Assembly: GCF_017308075.1 (NCBI RefSeq)
Contig: NZ_JAFKFX010000032.1
Span: 1-64,000, forward strand
Reading direction: 5' to 3'
DNA from: Allobosea sp.
GTDB taxonomy: Bacteria > Pseudomonadota > Alphaproteobacteria > Rhizobiales > Beijerinckiaceae
DNA: 64,000 nt
Position numbers and translations under genes: made by a program. The stretch's first letter is position 1; every line of letters starts with the position of its first letter. Below are positions 33,613 to 42,923 of this stretch, piece by piece. The notes beneath the pieces were generated by a model that had not been told where the DNA came from, ran no database searches, and saw nothing but the letters and a program-made list of their open reading frames with translations.

Positions 33613-34452
33613 ATGACGATTGCTCCCGACGATCCGCTGCTCGATGACCGGGACCGGCTTGCCGGCCTCCTCGGCGAAGCGGCGCGCCGAAGCGCCGCCG
33701 TGCTGCTCGCCAAGCGCTCGGCCCGCGACGTCAAGCTCAAGCCCGACGGCTCGCCGGTCTGCTCCGCCGACATCGCGGCGGACGAGGCGGCGAAAACGGC
33801 CCTGGCGCAGCTTCTGCCCGGCTTCCCGGTGATCAGCGAGGAAAGCGTCGACGAGGCCGTGGTCGCGCCGGTCTTCATCCTGCTCGACCCGCTGGACGGG
33901 ACGCGCGAATTCCTGGCCGGCGGCGACAGTTATTGCGTCTGCATCGCGATTATACGCGACGGTCGGCCGATCGCGGGCGCGATCGCCGCTCCGGGTATCG
34001 GCCGGCTCTGGTATGGTGGAGAGCGCGCCTTCGATCAGGCGCTGGGGCCGGATGCCGAGCCGTCCGGCGCGCCGTCGGCGATCCGGGTCAGGCCCGAACC
34101 GGCGGCGGGGCCGCGCATGCTGGTCAGCCGCTTTCATGGCGATGCCGTGAGCACGGCTATCGCCGCCGCGATCGGCGATGGCGCGGATGCGCCGGTGTCG
34201 TCAGCCGTGAAATTCGGCCTGATTGCCTCCGGCGAGGCCGATCTGCATGTCCGCTGCGGCGCGACGATGGAATGGGACGTGGCGGCAGGGGAGGCGATCC
34301 TCGATGCAGCCGGCGGCGTGGTGCTGACCCTGACGGGCGCGGCGACCGAATATGGCTGCAGCGGGCGGGCCTTCCGCAATTTGCCCTTCGTGGCTGCCGG
34401 CAGCGCCGATCTTGCGGCGCGCGCCATTGCGCGGGCCTGCGCGACGGGTTGA
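33613..34452 (+). CDS. cysQ: 3'(2'),5'-bisphosphate nucleotidase CysQ
   Basis: A 279-residue inositol-monophosphatase-fold enzyme. It has the metal-binding motifs 'PVISEES' and 'ILLDPLDGTREFLAGG' and the C-terminal 'ATMEWDVAAGEAILDAAGG'. It hydrolyses pAp, a by-product of sulfate assimilation. The ATG at 33613 follows GGAAA. It converges with the YHS-domain gene, 3 bp apart. Confidence 0.9.
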   Translation: MTIAPDDPLLDDRDRLAGLLGEAARRSAAVLLAKRSARDVKLKPDGSPVCSADIAADEAAKTALAQLLPGFPVISEESVDEAVVAPVFILLDPLDGTREFLAGGDSYCVCIAIIRDGRPIAGAIAAPGIGRLWYGGERAFDQALGPDAEPSGAPSAIRVRPEPAAGPRMLVSRFHGDAVSTAIAAAIGDGADAPVSSAVKFGLIASGEADLHVRCGATMEWDVAAGEAILDAAGGVVLTLTGAATEYGCSGRAFRNLPFVAAGSADLAARAIARACATG

Positions 34453-34455
34453 GGC

Positions 34456-34980
34456 TCAGCGGGCGATCTGACGCGACACCATCGGCCAGTTGCGCCTCGC
34501 CTTATCCCGCAATCCGGCCTCGGCGAGGAAACGGCGGCGGTTTTCCTCCGTCGTGAAGAAGAAGAGTTCGGAGCCGATCAGCGCGTAGCGGCGCGGGTCG
34601 GCATCGGCGACGAAGCCTTCGGCAACAGCGCTGGCGTCGAAGCCGGCGAAGCGCGGCTCGTAGAGCGCCGGCGAATCGAGGAAGGCGTCGCGGTTGGCGG
34701 CGCTGGCGAAGCGCCAGACCGCGCCGCCATATGTCAGTTCATGCTCCGGGAGCCCCGGCAGGGGGCCGCCTTCGAGATGATAGGTGACGGGGTCGAAGCC
34801 GGCGAGCGCGATCGGCGATCGGGTGTCGCGCATCATGGTTTCGCCGAGGCCCGGCAGGTCGGGCAATCCCGCCGGCAGAGCGGCGCGCGTTTCCTGCGCT
34901 CCGGAGGGAGCGATGGCGACGATGGTCACGGCGCCGATCAGGGCGAACAGCCGACGCGACTGCCTTGCTGCGGCCTTCAT
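34456..34980 (-). CDS. exported YHS-domain protein
   Basis: A 174-residue protein with a signal peptide (residues ~8-28, 'RLFALIGAVTIVAIAPSGA') and a YHS-like domain at ~55-110 ('IALAGFDPVTYHLEGGPLPG', 'YGGAVWRFASAANRDAFL', 'PRFAGFDA'). Many members are annotated as YHS domain proteins with possible metal binding; the role is unknown. It is divergent from eipA, with a strong palindrome between them. Confidence 0.8.
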   Translation of the reverse strand: MKAAARQSRRLFALIGAVTIVAIAPSGAQETRAALPAGLPDLPGLGETMMRDTRSPIALAGFDPVTYHLEGGPLPGLPEHELTYGGAVWRFASAANRDAFLDSPALYEPRFAGFDASAVAEGFVADADPRRYALIGSELFFFTTEENRRRFLAEAGLRDKARRNWPMVSRQIAR

Positions 34981-35033
34981 TGCCGGAAAATCCTCGGAAA
35001 AGCGTCGTCGCGCCGATAAGCGGGCGGTTCTTC

Positions 35034-35068
35034 ACCGCTTGGATACACATGCAGGGTATCCAAGCGGT
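35034..35068. promoter_or_regulatory. 13-bp perfect inverted repeat, candidate operator
   Basis: ACCGCTTGGATAC (35034-35046) and GTATCCAAGCGGT (35056-35068) flank a 9-bp centre ACATGCAGG. It lies in the 192-bp space between the divergent YHS gene and eipA. Its length and position fit a dimeric regulator's operator; the regulator is not identified here. Confidence 0.55.
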
Positions 35069-35172
35069 TACCGTAATCGCGTCAAACGACGCGCATTGGC
35101 GCGTTCTTGCGCCGCCGCCGCCCGGAGCGAAGGCCGCCAGCCTCGCGCCGATGCCGGCCTGGAGACGATGTG

Positions 35173-35745
35173 ATGACCCAGACCCGCCGCACCTTGTTGG
35201 CAGCCGGGCTCCTGCTCGCGGCCGCCTCCGTCAGCGCCCCCGCCGCCGCGCAGCAGAGCGATCGGTCCTTCTCCCAGAACGAACTCGTTACCTCCGGACA
35301 TCAGTTCTTCGGCAATGTCTCGCGGGGGCTTGCGCTGACCATCGAGGAAGCGGTGCGACGCTGGGGAGAGCCGAACGGCTATGTTCTCGGCCAGGAGGCT
35401 TCAGGCGCCTTCGTCGGGGGGCTGCGCTATGGCGAAGGCACGCTGTTCACCCGCAATGCCGGCGACCGCAAGGTCTTCTGGCAGGGCCCCTCGGTCGGCT
35501 TCGATTTCGGCGGCGAGGGCGCTCGCACGATGATGCTCGTCTATAACCTGCCGCGGGTCGACGCGCTCTACCAGCGCTTCGTCGGGGTCGACGGTTCGGT
35601 CTATTTCGTCGGCGGCTTCGGCTTCACCGCCATGGCGGCCGAAGGCGTGACGCTCGTCCCGATCCGGACCGGTGTCGGCTGGAGGCTCGGCGTCAATCTC
35701 GGCTATCTGAAGTTCACGCCGGAAGCGACCTGGAATCCGTTCTGA
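35173..35745 (+). CDS. eipA: DUF1134 envelope protein EipA
   Basis: A 190-residue exported protein with a 'TRRTLLAAGLLLAAASVSAP' signal. The mature part fits DUF1134: 'LTIEEAVRRWGEPNGYVLGQEASGAFVGG' region, 'GPSVGFDFGGEGARTMMLVYNLP', 'GVGWRLGVNLGYLKFTPEATWNPF'. Brucella EipA (DUF1134) is a periplasmic barrel protein needed for envelope integrity. The ATG at 35173 places the signal sequence correctly; the frame open from 35107 is not needed. Confidence 0.88.
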   Translation: MTQTRRTLLAAGLLLAAASVSAPAAAQQSDRSFSQNELVTSGHQFFGNVSRGLALTIEEAVRRWGEPNGYVLGQEASGAFVGGLRYGEGTLFTRNAGDRKVFWQGPSVGFDFGGEGARTMMLVYNLPRVDALYQRFVGVDGSVYFVGGFGFTAMAAEGVTLVPIRTGVGWRLGVNLGYLKFTPEATWNPF

Positions 35746-35815
35746 GCGATCGAGCTGCCGTTACTGGAATTGTGCTTTCGGCCATGGCAAGCTGACGTTG
35801 CGCGCATAGTCTATC

Positions 35816-37081
35816 ATGGAGCTGCCAGCCTTGATCGAAGCCGTCATGCTCGTCGCGCTCGGCTTCCTGGTTGCCAGCCTGCTTGCGCTGGCGGCACTGC
35901 CGGCTCTGGCCCGACGGGCGGATCGGCTGGCGCGCCGGCGGGCCGAAGCGGCCTTTCCACTGTCGCTGGCGGAGATCGCCGCGGATCGCGATCATCTGCG
36001 GGCCGAGCTCGCCATGCGCGAGCGGGCGCTCGAGCAGCGAGCCGAGAGCGGCTTTTCCGCCAGAGCGGGGGCGATGAGTGAGATCGGTCGGCGCGACATG
36101 GCGATCGCCCGGCTCGAGGCGGAGCTCGCCGAACGGCGCGACCGGGTCGCCGCGCTCGAGGCGGAACTGGCGCAGACCCTCCGGGACCTCGCTGTGACAC
36201 GCGAGGACCTCGCCCGAGAGAGCGCCGGCCATCAGACCACGCAGGCGACGCTCGCCATGCGCGTCAGCGACTTGGCGTCGCTGGAACAGCAGCTCGCCGA
36301 GACCCGGACCGCGCTCGGCGGCACCAGCGCCGATCTGGCGGCGCGAAGCCATGAACTCGACGAGATCAGGACGACGCATGGGCGGCTCGAAACCGTGCTC
36401 GCGGAGCGCGACGCGGCGCTGGCGGCGCTGCGGGACGAGCGCGATTCGCTGCATGTCGCGCTGGTCGAAGCCGGCACGCAGCGGCTGACCCTGGAAACCC
36501 GGCGCGACGAGCTTGCCGTGAAGCTCATGGCGAGCGAGAAGACGCTGGCGGAAACACGGGCGGCCCTGGCTGCGATGAAGCTCGACCGCGATAGCGAGCG
36601 GTTGCGCGCCGATGCCGTCACCGGCCGTGCCGTCGAGGCCGAAGCCGCGCAGGTGGTGGCCGATACGAACGCGGTCAAGCTGGGTGCCGAGATCGCCAGA
36701 CAGGAGGTCGCGGTGAAGCAAGGAACGGCTGAACTCGCCGAGGCGCTCGAACGGATCGCCAGGCTCGAAGGCGAGCTCGCGGCGGTCGCCGCAGCCAATG
36801 TCGAGCTGAAGAACGGGCTGGCGCAGGAAACCGCCCAGCAGCACGAGAGGATGCGCGAGCGCGACGAGACGATCGAGGCGCTGCATGGAGAGGTGCTCAC
36901 TCTCCGGGGCGCGCGCGACCAGGCGCGGGCGGACCGGGCCGGTCTGAAGCGCGAGCTTGCGAGCTTGCGGCGCGAGGGCGCCAGCGCGGACAAGGTGGGC
37001 GAGGCCGCCTTGCGACAGGAGATCGTGCGACTGGCCGACGCGCTGCTGGCATCGGCCGAAAGCCGCGAGGCGGCGGAATAG
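35816..37081 (+). CDS. membrane-anchored coiled-coil protein
   Basis: A 421-residue protein. One N-terminal transmembrane helix (~8-33, 'AVMLVALGFLVASLLALAAL') is followed by a basic stretch and then some 350 residues of near-continuous heptad-type coiled coil rich in Ala, Glu, Leu and Arg. I do not recognise a family with a known role; similar proteins are conserved but unnamed in Hyphomicrobiales. By architecture it could be an envelope or cell-division scaffold. Confidence 0.78.
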   Translation: MELPALIEAVMLVALGFLVASLLALAALPALARRADRLARRRAEAAFPLSLAEIAADRDHLRAELAMRERALEQRAESGFSARAGAMSEIGRRDMAIARLEAELAERRDRVAALEAELAQTLRDLAVTREDLARESAGHQTTQATLAMRVSDLASLEQQLAETRTALGGTSADLAARSHELDEIRTTHGRLETVLAERDAALAALRDERDSLHVALVEAGTQRLTLETRRDELAVKLMASEKTLAETRAALAAMKLDRDSERLRADAVTGRAVEAEAAQVVADTNAVKLGAEIARQEVAVKQGTAELAEALERIARLEGELAAVAAANVELKNGLAQETAQQHERMRERDETIEALHGEVLTLRGARDQARADRAGLKRELASLRREGASADKVGEAALRQEIVRLADALLASAESREAAE

Positions 37082-37268
37082 ACCCCCTTTGCTGCGGTGC
37101 GGCGATTCGCTTGCGGTCACAAAGGTTGTGCCCCGGCGTGAGGCAAGCACCTATCTCTTTGTGGCAGCGTCGGATTCGTCCGCGAAGTGGATTCCACTTT
37201 GCGGCCCGATGCTATAGGGAGATGTGCCTTGCGCCTTCGCGCCGGGCACGGCTTTTTCGGTTTGGATG

Positions 37269-38201
37269 ATGACGGATATCGTTTGTATCGGCGAGCCGCT
37301 CGGCGAGTTCAACGCGACGCGCGGCGAGGCGGGGGCCTATCGTTTCGGACTGGGCGGGGACACGTCCAATTGCGCCATCGCGGCTGCCCGGCAAGGTGCG
37401 AAAGTCGCCTATGTCGGCGCGCTCGGCAATGACGAGCCCGGCCGTGCGCTCCGGACGGCCTGGGCGCAGGAAGGCATCGACGACAGACATGTCTCGACCC
37501 ATGCGACCGCGCCGACCGGGCTCTATTTCGTGGCGCATGGCGAGCAGGGGCACGTCTTCTCCTATCTGCGCGCCGGCTCGGCCGCGAGCCTCTACGGCCC
37601 GGCCGATCTGCCGCGGGAGCTGATCGCCTCGGCCAAGGTGGTCCAGGCTTCCGGCATCAGCCAGGCGATCTCGGCCAGCGCCTGCGATGCGGTGTTCGAG
37701 GCTTTCGAGCTGGCGCGCCAGAACGGCGTGCTGACCGCCTACGACACAAATCTGCGCCTCAAGCTCTGGCCGCTGACCCGCGCCCGGTCGATCGTCCACA
37801 CCGCCTGCCGGATGGCTGACATCGTCCTGCCGGGCGATGGCGACGCCAAGCTGCTGACCGGGCTGGAAGAGCCCGACGCCATCGTCGATTTCTATCTCGG
37901 GCTCGGCGCCAAGGTGGTGGCGCTGACCCTCGGTCATGAGGGCTCGCTGGTGGCGACGCCTGAGCGGCGCGAGCGCTTCGTGCCGATCAAGGTCGATGCG
38001 ATCGATGCGACCGGCGCCGGCGACTGCTATGACGGTGCCTTCCTCGCCGAATATATCCGCACCGGTGACGCCTTCGTCGCCGGCGCCTACGCGAATGTCG
38101 CGGCGGCTCTCTCCACCCAGGGCTATGGTGCGGTAGCCCCCCTGCCGCGCCGGGCCGAGGTCGAGGCGCGGATCGCAGCAGAGGCAGCTCTCAAGGCATG
38201 A
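37269..38201 (+). CDS. PfkB-family sugar kinase (KdgK-like)
   Basis: A 310-residue ribokinase-fold enzyme. The N-terminal 'IVCIGEPLGEFNATRGEAG' and 'GGDTSNCAIAAARQGAKVAYVGALGNDEPG' (signature 1) are present, and the C-terminal 'DATGAGDCYDGAFLAEY' holds the catalytic Asp (signature 2). It most resembles 2-keto-3-deoxygluconate kinases; substrate not certain. The ATG at 37269 is the second of two adjacent ATGs. The next gene overlaps it by four bases. Confidence 0.85.
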   Translation: MTDIVCIGEPLGEFNATRGEAGAYRFGLGGDTSNCAIAAARQGAKVAYVGALGNDEPGRALRTAWAQEGIDDRHVSTHATAPTGLYFVAHGEQGHVFSYLRAGSAASLYGPADLPRELIASAKVVQASGISQAISASACDAVFEAFELARQNGVLTAYDTNLRLKLWPLTRARSIVHTACRMADIVLPGDGDAKLLTGLEEPDAIVDFYLGLGAKVVALTLGHEGSLVATPERRERFVPIKVDAIDATGAGDCYDGAFLAEYIRTGDAFVAGAYANVAAALSTQGYGAVAPLPRRAEVEARIAAEAALKA

Positions 38202-39058
38202 CTATTCCGATCCTGACGCAAGCGGGCGATCTCCTCGCCCGCTACGAAGTGTTGATTAGCGACGTCTGGGGCGTCGTCCATGACGGTCTGCTGGCGCTGC
38301 CGCCGGCCTGCGAGACGCTTGAGCGCTATCGCGAGGCGGGCGGCACCGTCGTCCTGCTCTCGAATGCGCCGGGCCCTTCCGACCAGATCGCCGGCGTGCT
38401 CGACGACAAGCGCGTGCCGCGCACCGCCTGGGACCGGCTGGTCACTTCCGGCGACGTGACGCGGGCGCTGATCGGAGCGAGCCATCTGCGCAAGGCCTAT
38501 CATATCGGCTGGCATGAGGACCGCGCCGTGTTCGAGGGCTTCGACGTCGAACTCGTCGACGAGGATGATGCCGAATTCGTCGTCGCGACCGAGCTCAACG
38601 ATTATCGTACCGAGCAGCCGGAGCAGTACCGGCCGCAGCTCGCGCGCTTCGCGGCGCGGGGACTGCCCTTCATCTGCGGCAATCCCGACCTCGTCGTCCA
38701 TGTCGGCCATGATCTCCTGCCCTGCGCCGGTGCGCTGGCGACGATCTATGAGGAACTCGGTGGCCGGGTCGCCTGGGCGGGCAAGCCGCATCGTCCGGCC
38801 TATGATCTCGCTTTGGCGGCGGCACGCGATGCGCGTGGCGGCCGGGATGTCGACGCCGGCAAGGTGCTGGTGATCGGCGATGCCGTGCGCACCGATCTCG
38901 CCGGGGCGCGGCTGATGGGCTTCGACGGCCTGTTCATCGCCGGCGGCATCCATCGCGACGAGACGATCCGCGACGGCGTGGTCGATCCGGCCGGCCTCGC
39001 CAAGGTTCTGGCGGGGCATGCTCCGGCTCCGGTCGCGGCGATGGCGGCGCTGACCTGA
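38198..39058 (+). CDS. HAD-superfamily hydrolase, TIGR01459 type (class IIA)
   Basis: A 286-residue phosphatase-like protein. HAD motif I is 'ISDVWGVVHDG', motif II the Ser in 'VLLSNAP', and motif III/IV 'GKPHRPAYDLAL' with 'VIGDAVRTDLAGARLMGFDGL'. NagD-like class IIA cap sequences lie between. It is translationally coupled to the PfkB kinase (ATGA overlap), so it may remove phosphate from a product or dead-end metabolite of that kinase. Confidence 0.87.
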   Translation: MTIPILTQAGDLLARYEVLISDVWGVVHDGLLALPPACETLERYREAGGTVVLLSNAPGPSDQIAGVLDDKRVPRTAWDRLVTSGDVTRALIGASHLRKAYHIGWHEDRAVFEGFDVELVDEDDAEFVVATELNDYRTEQPEQYRPQLARFAARGLPFICGNPDLVVHVGHDLLPCAGALATIYEELGGRVAWAGKPHRPAYDLALAAARDARGGRDVDAGKVLVIGDAVRTDLAGARLMGFDGLFIAGGIHRDETIRDGVVDPAGLAKVLAGHAPAPVAAMAALT

Positions 39059-39062
39059 ACCT

Positions 39063-41459
39063 TCACACCGGCGGCGGGTTCGCCTCGCGGATCCGCTGGC
39101 CGATCGCCCGGAAGAGCCCGTCGAAGGGGCGGAAGGTGAAGCGGATCGTCGAGCGGCCGGGCGGCACCTGCACGGCGCGGAAGATGACGTTGGCCCGCAG
39201 CAGCTCGGCCGGTTTGCCGTCGACCTCGACCTGCCACCAGGGCTGCCAGACATCGTTGAGGACGACGAAGCCGCCGGCGGGCGCGTCGGCCTCCAGCATA
39301 ACCTCGGTGGTGCCGTAGTTGCGGATGCTCACCGTGCCCGGCCCGGCCGGGCCGCCCGGCAGCCTCGGCGGCGTTCTGTCGAGCAGCACGGTGCGCCGCG
39401 GATCGAACCCCGCCGGCCATTGCCCATTCTTCAATATGGCGTCGAAATCGGCCTGCTGCGCATTCGTGACGAGCAGGACGCGCGGCAGTGCACGCGGATT
39501 CTCGTAGATGAAAGCGTCGGCGGTGCGGGCGATCTGGACGAGGTCGCCGGGCTTGAGCGCCTTGTCGATCTGCTCCACCGGCACGCCGGTGGCGATGAAG
39601 CGCAGGCCGAGCATGTCGGCGAGCAGCGAGCGATAGGACGGCATCAGCGCCGAGAAAGTGCGCTGGTCGGGCAAAGCGACATGGTCGCCGGCGCCGGTGG
39701 CGGCGCTGTAGAGTCCGAGCCGCAGCGGATTGTAGCCGAGTGTATTGTCGAGGCCGTGGACCAGGCTCGCATTGGGCCAGTGGAAGTCGATGCCGGCGAG
39801 CTCGATGCGGTCGCGGCGATCCGGGCCGGCGGTGCGCGCAGTCTCGCGCTTGAGCAGGGCAATGGTCTCGTTGGCGCTGTCGGCGCGCAGCACCTCGTAG
39901 CGCGAGGACGGCAGGGCGGTCGACTCGCTCGGCCCGTTATTGACCGAGAGATCGATGGTCATGGTCATCGCGAGGATCAGCGTGGCGGCCATGCCGGCGC
40001 CCTGCAGAGCGAGGCCGCGCGCTGCGACGAGCGCTCCGGCGACCAGCAGCAGGCAGAGCAGGGCGGTGATCAGCGGCAAGGCGGCGACGCCGAGCCGGCC
40101 GGTCGTCCAGGCCAGCCAGATGGCGAGGCCGAAGGCGGCGCCGAGCAAGGCGGCTTCCAGAGCGATCTGCCAGCGCCGGGGACGCGGCGCGGTGTCGGTC
40201 AGGACGAGATGGGTGAAGTAGCCGCCGAGAATGGCGAAGAGTGCGCCGAGGATGAAGAGCGCGTCGGCCGGCCGGCGATAGAGGTCGAGGCCGGGCAGTG
40301 CCGAAAAGAGGATCTGGAAGCCGGGCGTATAGCGCCCGAGCGCGTAGATGAGCACGACGATGGCCGCGACGCTCAGCGCCACGATCTCCCGTCGCCAGAG
40401 GCCGCCGCGGACGACGCCGACGCCGATGATCATCAGCAGCGGCAGCAGGCCGAGATAGAGCTCGCTCATATTGCGGGCGAGATAGAGATCGACCGCACCG
40501 AAGCGGGCTTCCCAGGCCGGGCTCGGCGGCCCCCAGAAATTCTCCAGCGGGCCGGCGGCGCCATAGAGATTGGCGACCAGCCCGGTGAGCAGCGAGGCCG
40601 GATGAAGCGAGCCCTTGCCGGCACCGGCGAAGTCGATCGCCGGCCGGTTCGATTCCTGGGCCAGGAAGGCGGTGAGCAGGATCGGAATGGCGGCGACCAG
40701 CACGGCGCCGAGCACGCCGAGGCACAGCGGCATCAGGCTGCCTTTGAGGGCGCGCAGCGGCTGCTTCGCCATGGCGATCGCGGCGATGACGAGCCCGGCG
40801 AGGACGTAGACGCCGATCAGCGCGACCTGGTCGCGCCCGAGCACCATGAAGCCGGCCACGATGCCGGCGAAGAAGCCATAGCCCCAGGAGCCGCGCTCCA
40901 GAGCGCGCGAGAGCAGCAGCAATGTGATGGCGAAATAGGCAAGGCTCAGCACCTGCCCGACATGCTGGATGCGCCAGGCGGCCGAAGCCCCGAAGGCGAA
41001 GGCGAGGGCGCAGACCACGGCGCCGCCGGGGTGCCAGTCGCGGTCGCGGAAGAGCAGGACGAGGCAGAGCGCGCCGACCAGGAGCGAGCCGAGCAGCGCC
41101 CCGTCGCTCCAGCGGAAATCCGGCGTCGGATTGAGCAGGGCGATCAGCGCGAAGGGCGGCGAGAAGATCAGGGATTGCGGATCTGCGACCTGCGGCGAGC
41201 CGGCGAAGACGAAGGGCGTCCAGAACGGCGACAGCCCCTTGTGCAGAGCGCTGGCGAGGAACTGGAGCTGCGGGTGGAAATGCGCCTTGGCATCCCAGGG
41301 CACGGTCATGACCCCGGACAGCCAGGGCCAGGACAGAGCGAGCCAGGCGGCGCCGACGATCAGGAGGACCTTGGCGACAGGCCAGGGCGCGCGCAACGGC
41401 GCTGGATCGGACCGCTCTTGCTCGGACAGCTTCTGCTCGGACCGCTTCTGTTCGGACAT
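39063..41459 (-). CDS. YfhO-like large membrane protein
   Basis: A 798-residue protein with about 12 transmembrane helices in the first ~520 residues and a soluble C-terminal domain ('GFVVLNDVWQPWWQVEVDGK', 'PGRSTIRFTFRPFDGLFRAI'). This is the YfhO/GT-C-like architecture that in Gram-positives is tied to glycosylation of lipoteichoic acid. The N-terminus carries three copies of a 5-residue repeat 'SEQKR/SEQKL/SEQER', from a 15-bp DNA repeat at ~41408-41452. The ATG at 41459 follows GGAAG. Confidence 0.75.
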   Translation of the reverse strand: MSEQKRSEQKLSEQERSDPAPLRAPWPVAKVLLIVGAAWLALSWPWLSGVMTVPWDAKAHFHPQLQFLASALHKGLSPFWTPFVFAGSPQVADPQSLIFSPPFALIALLNPTPDFRWSDGALLGSLLVGALCLVLLFRDRDWHPGGAVVCALAFAFGASAAWRIQHVGQVLSLAYFAITLLLLSRALERGSWGYGFFAGIVAGFMVLGRDQVALIGVYVLAGLVIAAIAMAKQPLRALKGSLMPLCLGVLGAVLVAAIPILLTAFLAQESNRPAIDFAGAGKGSLHPASLLTGLVANLYGAAGPLENFWGPPSPAWEARFGAVDLYLARNMSELYLGLLPLLMIIGVGVVRGGLWRREIVALSVAAIVVLIYALGRYTPGFQILFSALPGLDLYRRPADALFILGALFAILGGYFTHLVLTDTAPRPRRWQIALEAALLGAAFGLAIWLAWTTGRLGVAALPLITALLCLLLVAGALVAARGLALQGAGMAATLILAMTMTIDLSVNNGPSESTALPSSRYEVLRADSANETIALLKRETARTAGPDRRDRIELAGIDFHWPNASLVHGLDNTLGYNPLRLGLYSAATGAGDHVALPDQRTFSALMPSYRSLLADMLGLRFIATGVPVEQIDKALKPGDLVQIARTADAFIYENPRALPRVLLVTNAQQADFDAILKNGQWPAGFDPRRTVLLDRTPPRLPGGPAGPGTVSIRNYGTTEVMLEADAPAGGFVVLNDVWQPWWQVEVDGKPAELLRANVIFRAVQVPPGRSTIRFTFRPFDGLFRAIGQRIREANPPPV

Positions 41460-41526
41460 GGCGGCTTCCTGCCCCAGGCCCCGTGCCGGATCAATGCCCG
41501 GCACGGGCTCGCTGCCTGGCGCGAGG

Positions 41527-42654
41527 TCAATCCTTCGGGGCTGCTCGCGCCATCAGCGCGTCCATATCGATGAAATGGCCGGCCCGGTCGCGCTTCGAGG
41601 CGAGATAGCGGACATTGTGGATATTCGGGCGGCCGAGGACGCGCTGGGTCGCGGCGACTTCGAGCCCGGCGGCCTTGATCGCACCGATCTTGAGCGGATT
41701 GTTGGTCAGCGCCGTGACGCTGCTGACGCCGAGCTGCTTCAGCATTTCCGCGGCGAAGTCGAAATGGCGCTGATCGAGATCGAAGCCGAGCACCTCGTCG
41801 GCGTCGTAGGTGTCCCAACCCTGGCTCTGAAGCTTGTAGGCCCGCATCTTGTTGGAGATGCCGTTGCCGCGGCCTTCCTGGTCGAGATAGAGCAGGATGC
41901 CGCCCTCGTTCTGGGCCATCCACTCGACCGTCTCGCGCAACTGGTCGCCGCAATCGCATTTCAGCGAGCCGAACAGGTCGCCGGTCAGGCAGGCGGAGTG
42001 CAGGCGCACCGGCACGGCGGCTGAGAGGTCCGGCTTGCCGACGATGATCGCGACCTGATCGCGCAGGCCCTCGCCGCCGCGGAAGACCACGAATTCGGTA
42101 TCGGGAGCGCCTTCCAGCGGCACCGGCGCGCGGCCGACGATAGCGAGCGTCGCGACCTGCGCCGTGCGGTAGCCGTTGATCGCTGCGATGCTGACCTCGA
42201 CCAGCGGTTCGCCGGCGATCTGCGCCGCGGTGACCGGCACCAGTATGATGGCGGGCAGCACGAGCGAAAGCCCGGCGAGCTCGAGCGCCGCGGCGTCGAG
42301 CGCATTGGCGGGACCGACCGGCGCATCGACGCGCGCATCGATCCTGAGGGCGAGGGTCTCGACGCGGGCGACGTCGATCGTGGGCATGGCGAGGACACCG
42401 GTCTCGCTGCGGCCCTTGGCGCCGAGGCGGCGCAGGCGCGCGGCGCTCAGCACCAGCCTGGCGTTACCTTCGGCAAGCGTGTCGAGCCGGCCGGCGATCT
42501 CGGCATCGGCCAGTTCGGCCGAGAGCGCCAGCGCCAGGTTCTCGCCATCGCGCAGCAGGACGGGACGGCCGGCCCGAAACTCGGCAAGCGCCCGGTCGAC
42601 GGTTATGATCTCGGTTTCGCCGGGACGGCCGAAAAGCGTACGCGACTTAGGCAT
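41527..42654 (-). CDS. ribA: GTP cyclohydrolase II with degenerate RibB-like N-terminus
   Basis: A 375-residue protein. The C-terminal half (~175-370) is GTP cyclohydrolase II: the Zn-binding cysteines in 'HSACLTGDLFGSLKCDCGDQL' and the GTP-binding 'DQEGRGNGISNKMRAYKLQ' to 'LTNNPLKIGAIKAAGLEV'. It opens the imidazole ring of GTP in riboflavin synthesis. The first ~165 residues recall DHBP synthase (RibB) but lack its acidic catalytic motif, so that activity is probably lost. The ATG at 42654 is chosen from family length. Confidence 0.88.
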   Translation of the reverse strand: MPKSRTLFGRPGETEIITVDRALAEFRAGRPVLLRDGENLALALSAELADAEIAGRLDTLAEGNARLVLSAARLRRLGAKGRSETGVLAMPTIDVARVETLALRIDARVDAPVGPANALDAAALELAGLSLVLPAIILVPVTAAQIAGEPLVEVSIAAINGYRTAQVATLAIVGRAPVPLEGAPDTEFVVFRGGEGLRDQVAIIVGKPDLSAAVPVRLHSACLTGDLFGSLKCDCGDQLRETVEWMAQNEGGILLYLDQEGRGNGISNKMRAYKLQSQGWDTYDADEVLGFDLDQRHFDFAAEMLKQLGVSSVTALTNNPLKIGAIKAAGLEVAATQRVLGRPNIHNVRYLASKRDRAGHFIDMDALMARAAPKD

Positions 42655-42923
42655 GGCTGCGTCCGTCAGATTGCGCCGGCTGGCGGCGGAGGAGATGGTC
42701 TTATACGTTCGTTTCGGCAGGACGGGTGCTGTCCGGCGCAATACGGCGTAGCTACAACTTGTCCGGGCTTGCGTGGTTCCCAAAAGCGTGATGTCGGGCG
42801 GATTTCCGGCGAATGTCGACCGCCGGCCGAGCGAGTGCAAGATGGCCTATTAAAAGCGCGACATTGAACGCGAGATGAATGCTGGTGCCGACCCTGACGG
42901 GGCAATAGGGGGGTGGGAGCAAG

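Noticed and set aside
39420-41573. 717-residue plus-strand open frame opposite the YfhO-like gene
   Set aside because: Composition is Glu/Asp/Gly/Gln/Arg-rich without domains, typical of the antisense shadow of a GC-rich membrane-protein gene; the minus-strand frame has a clear family match.
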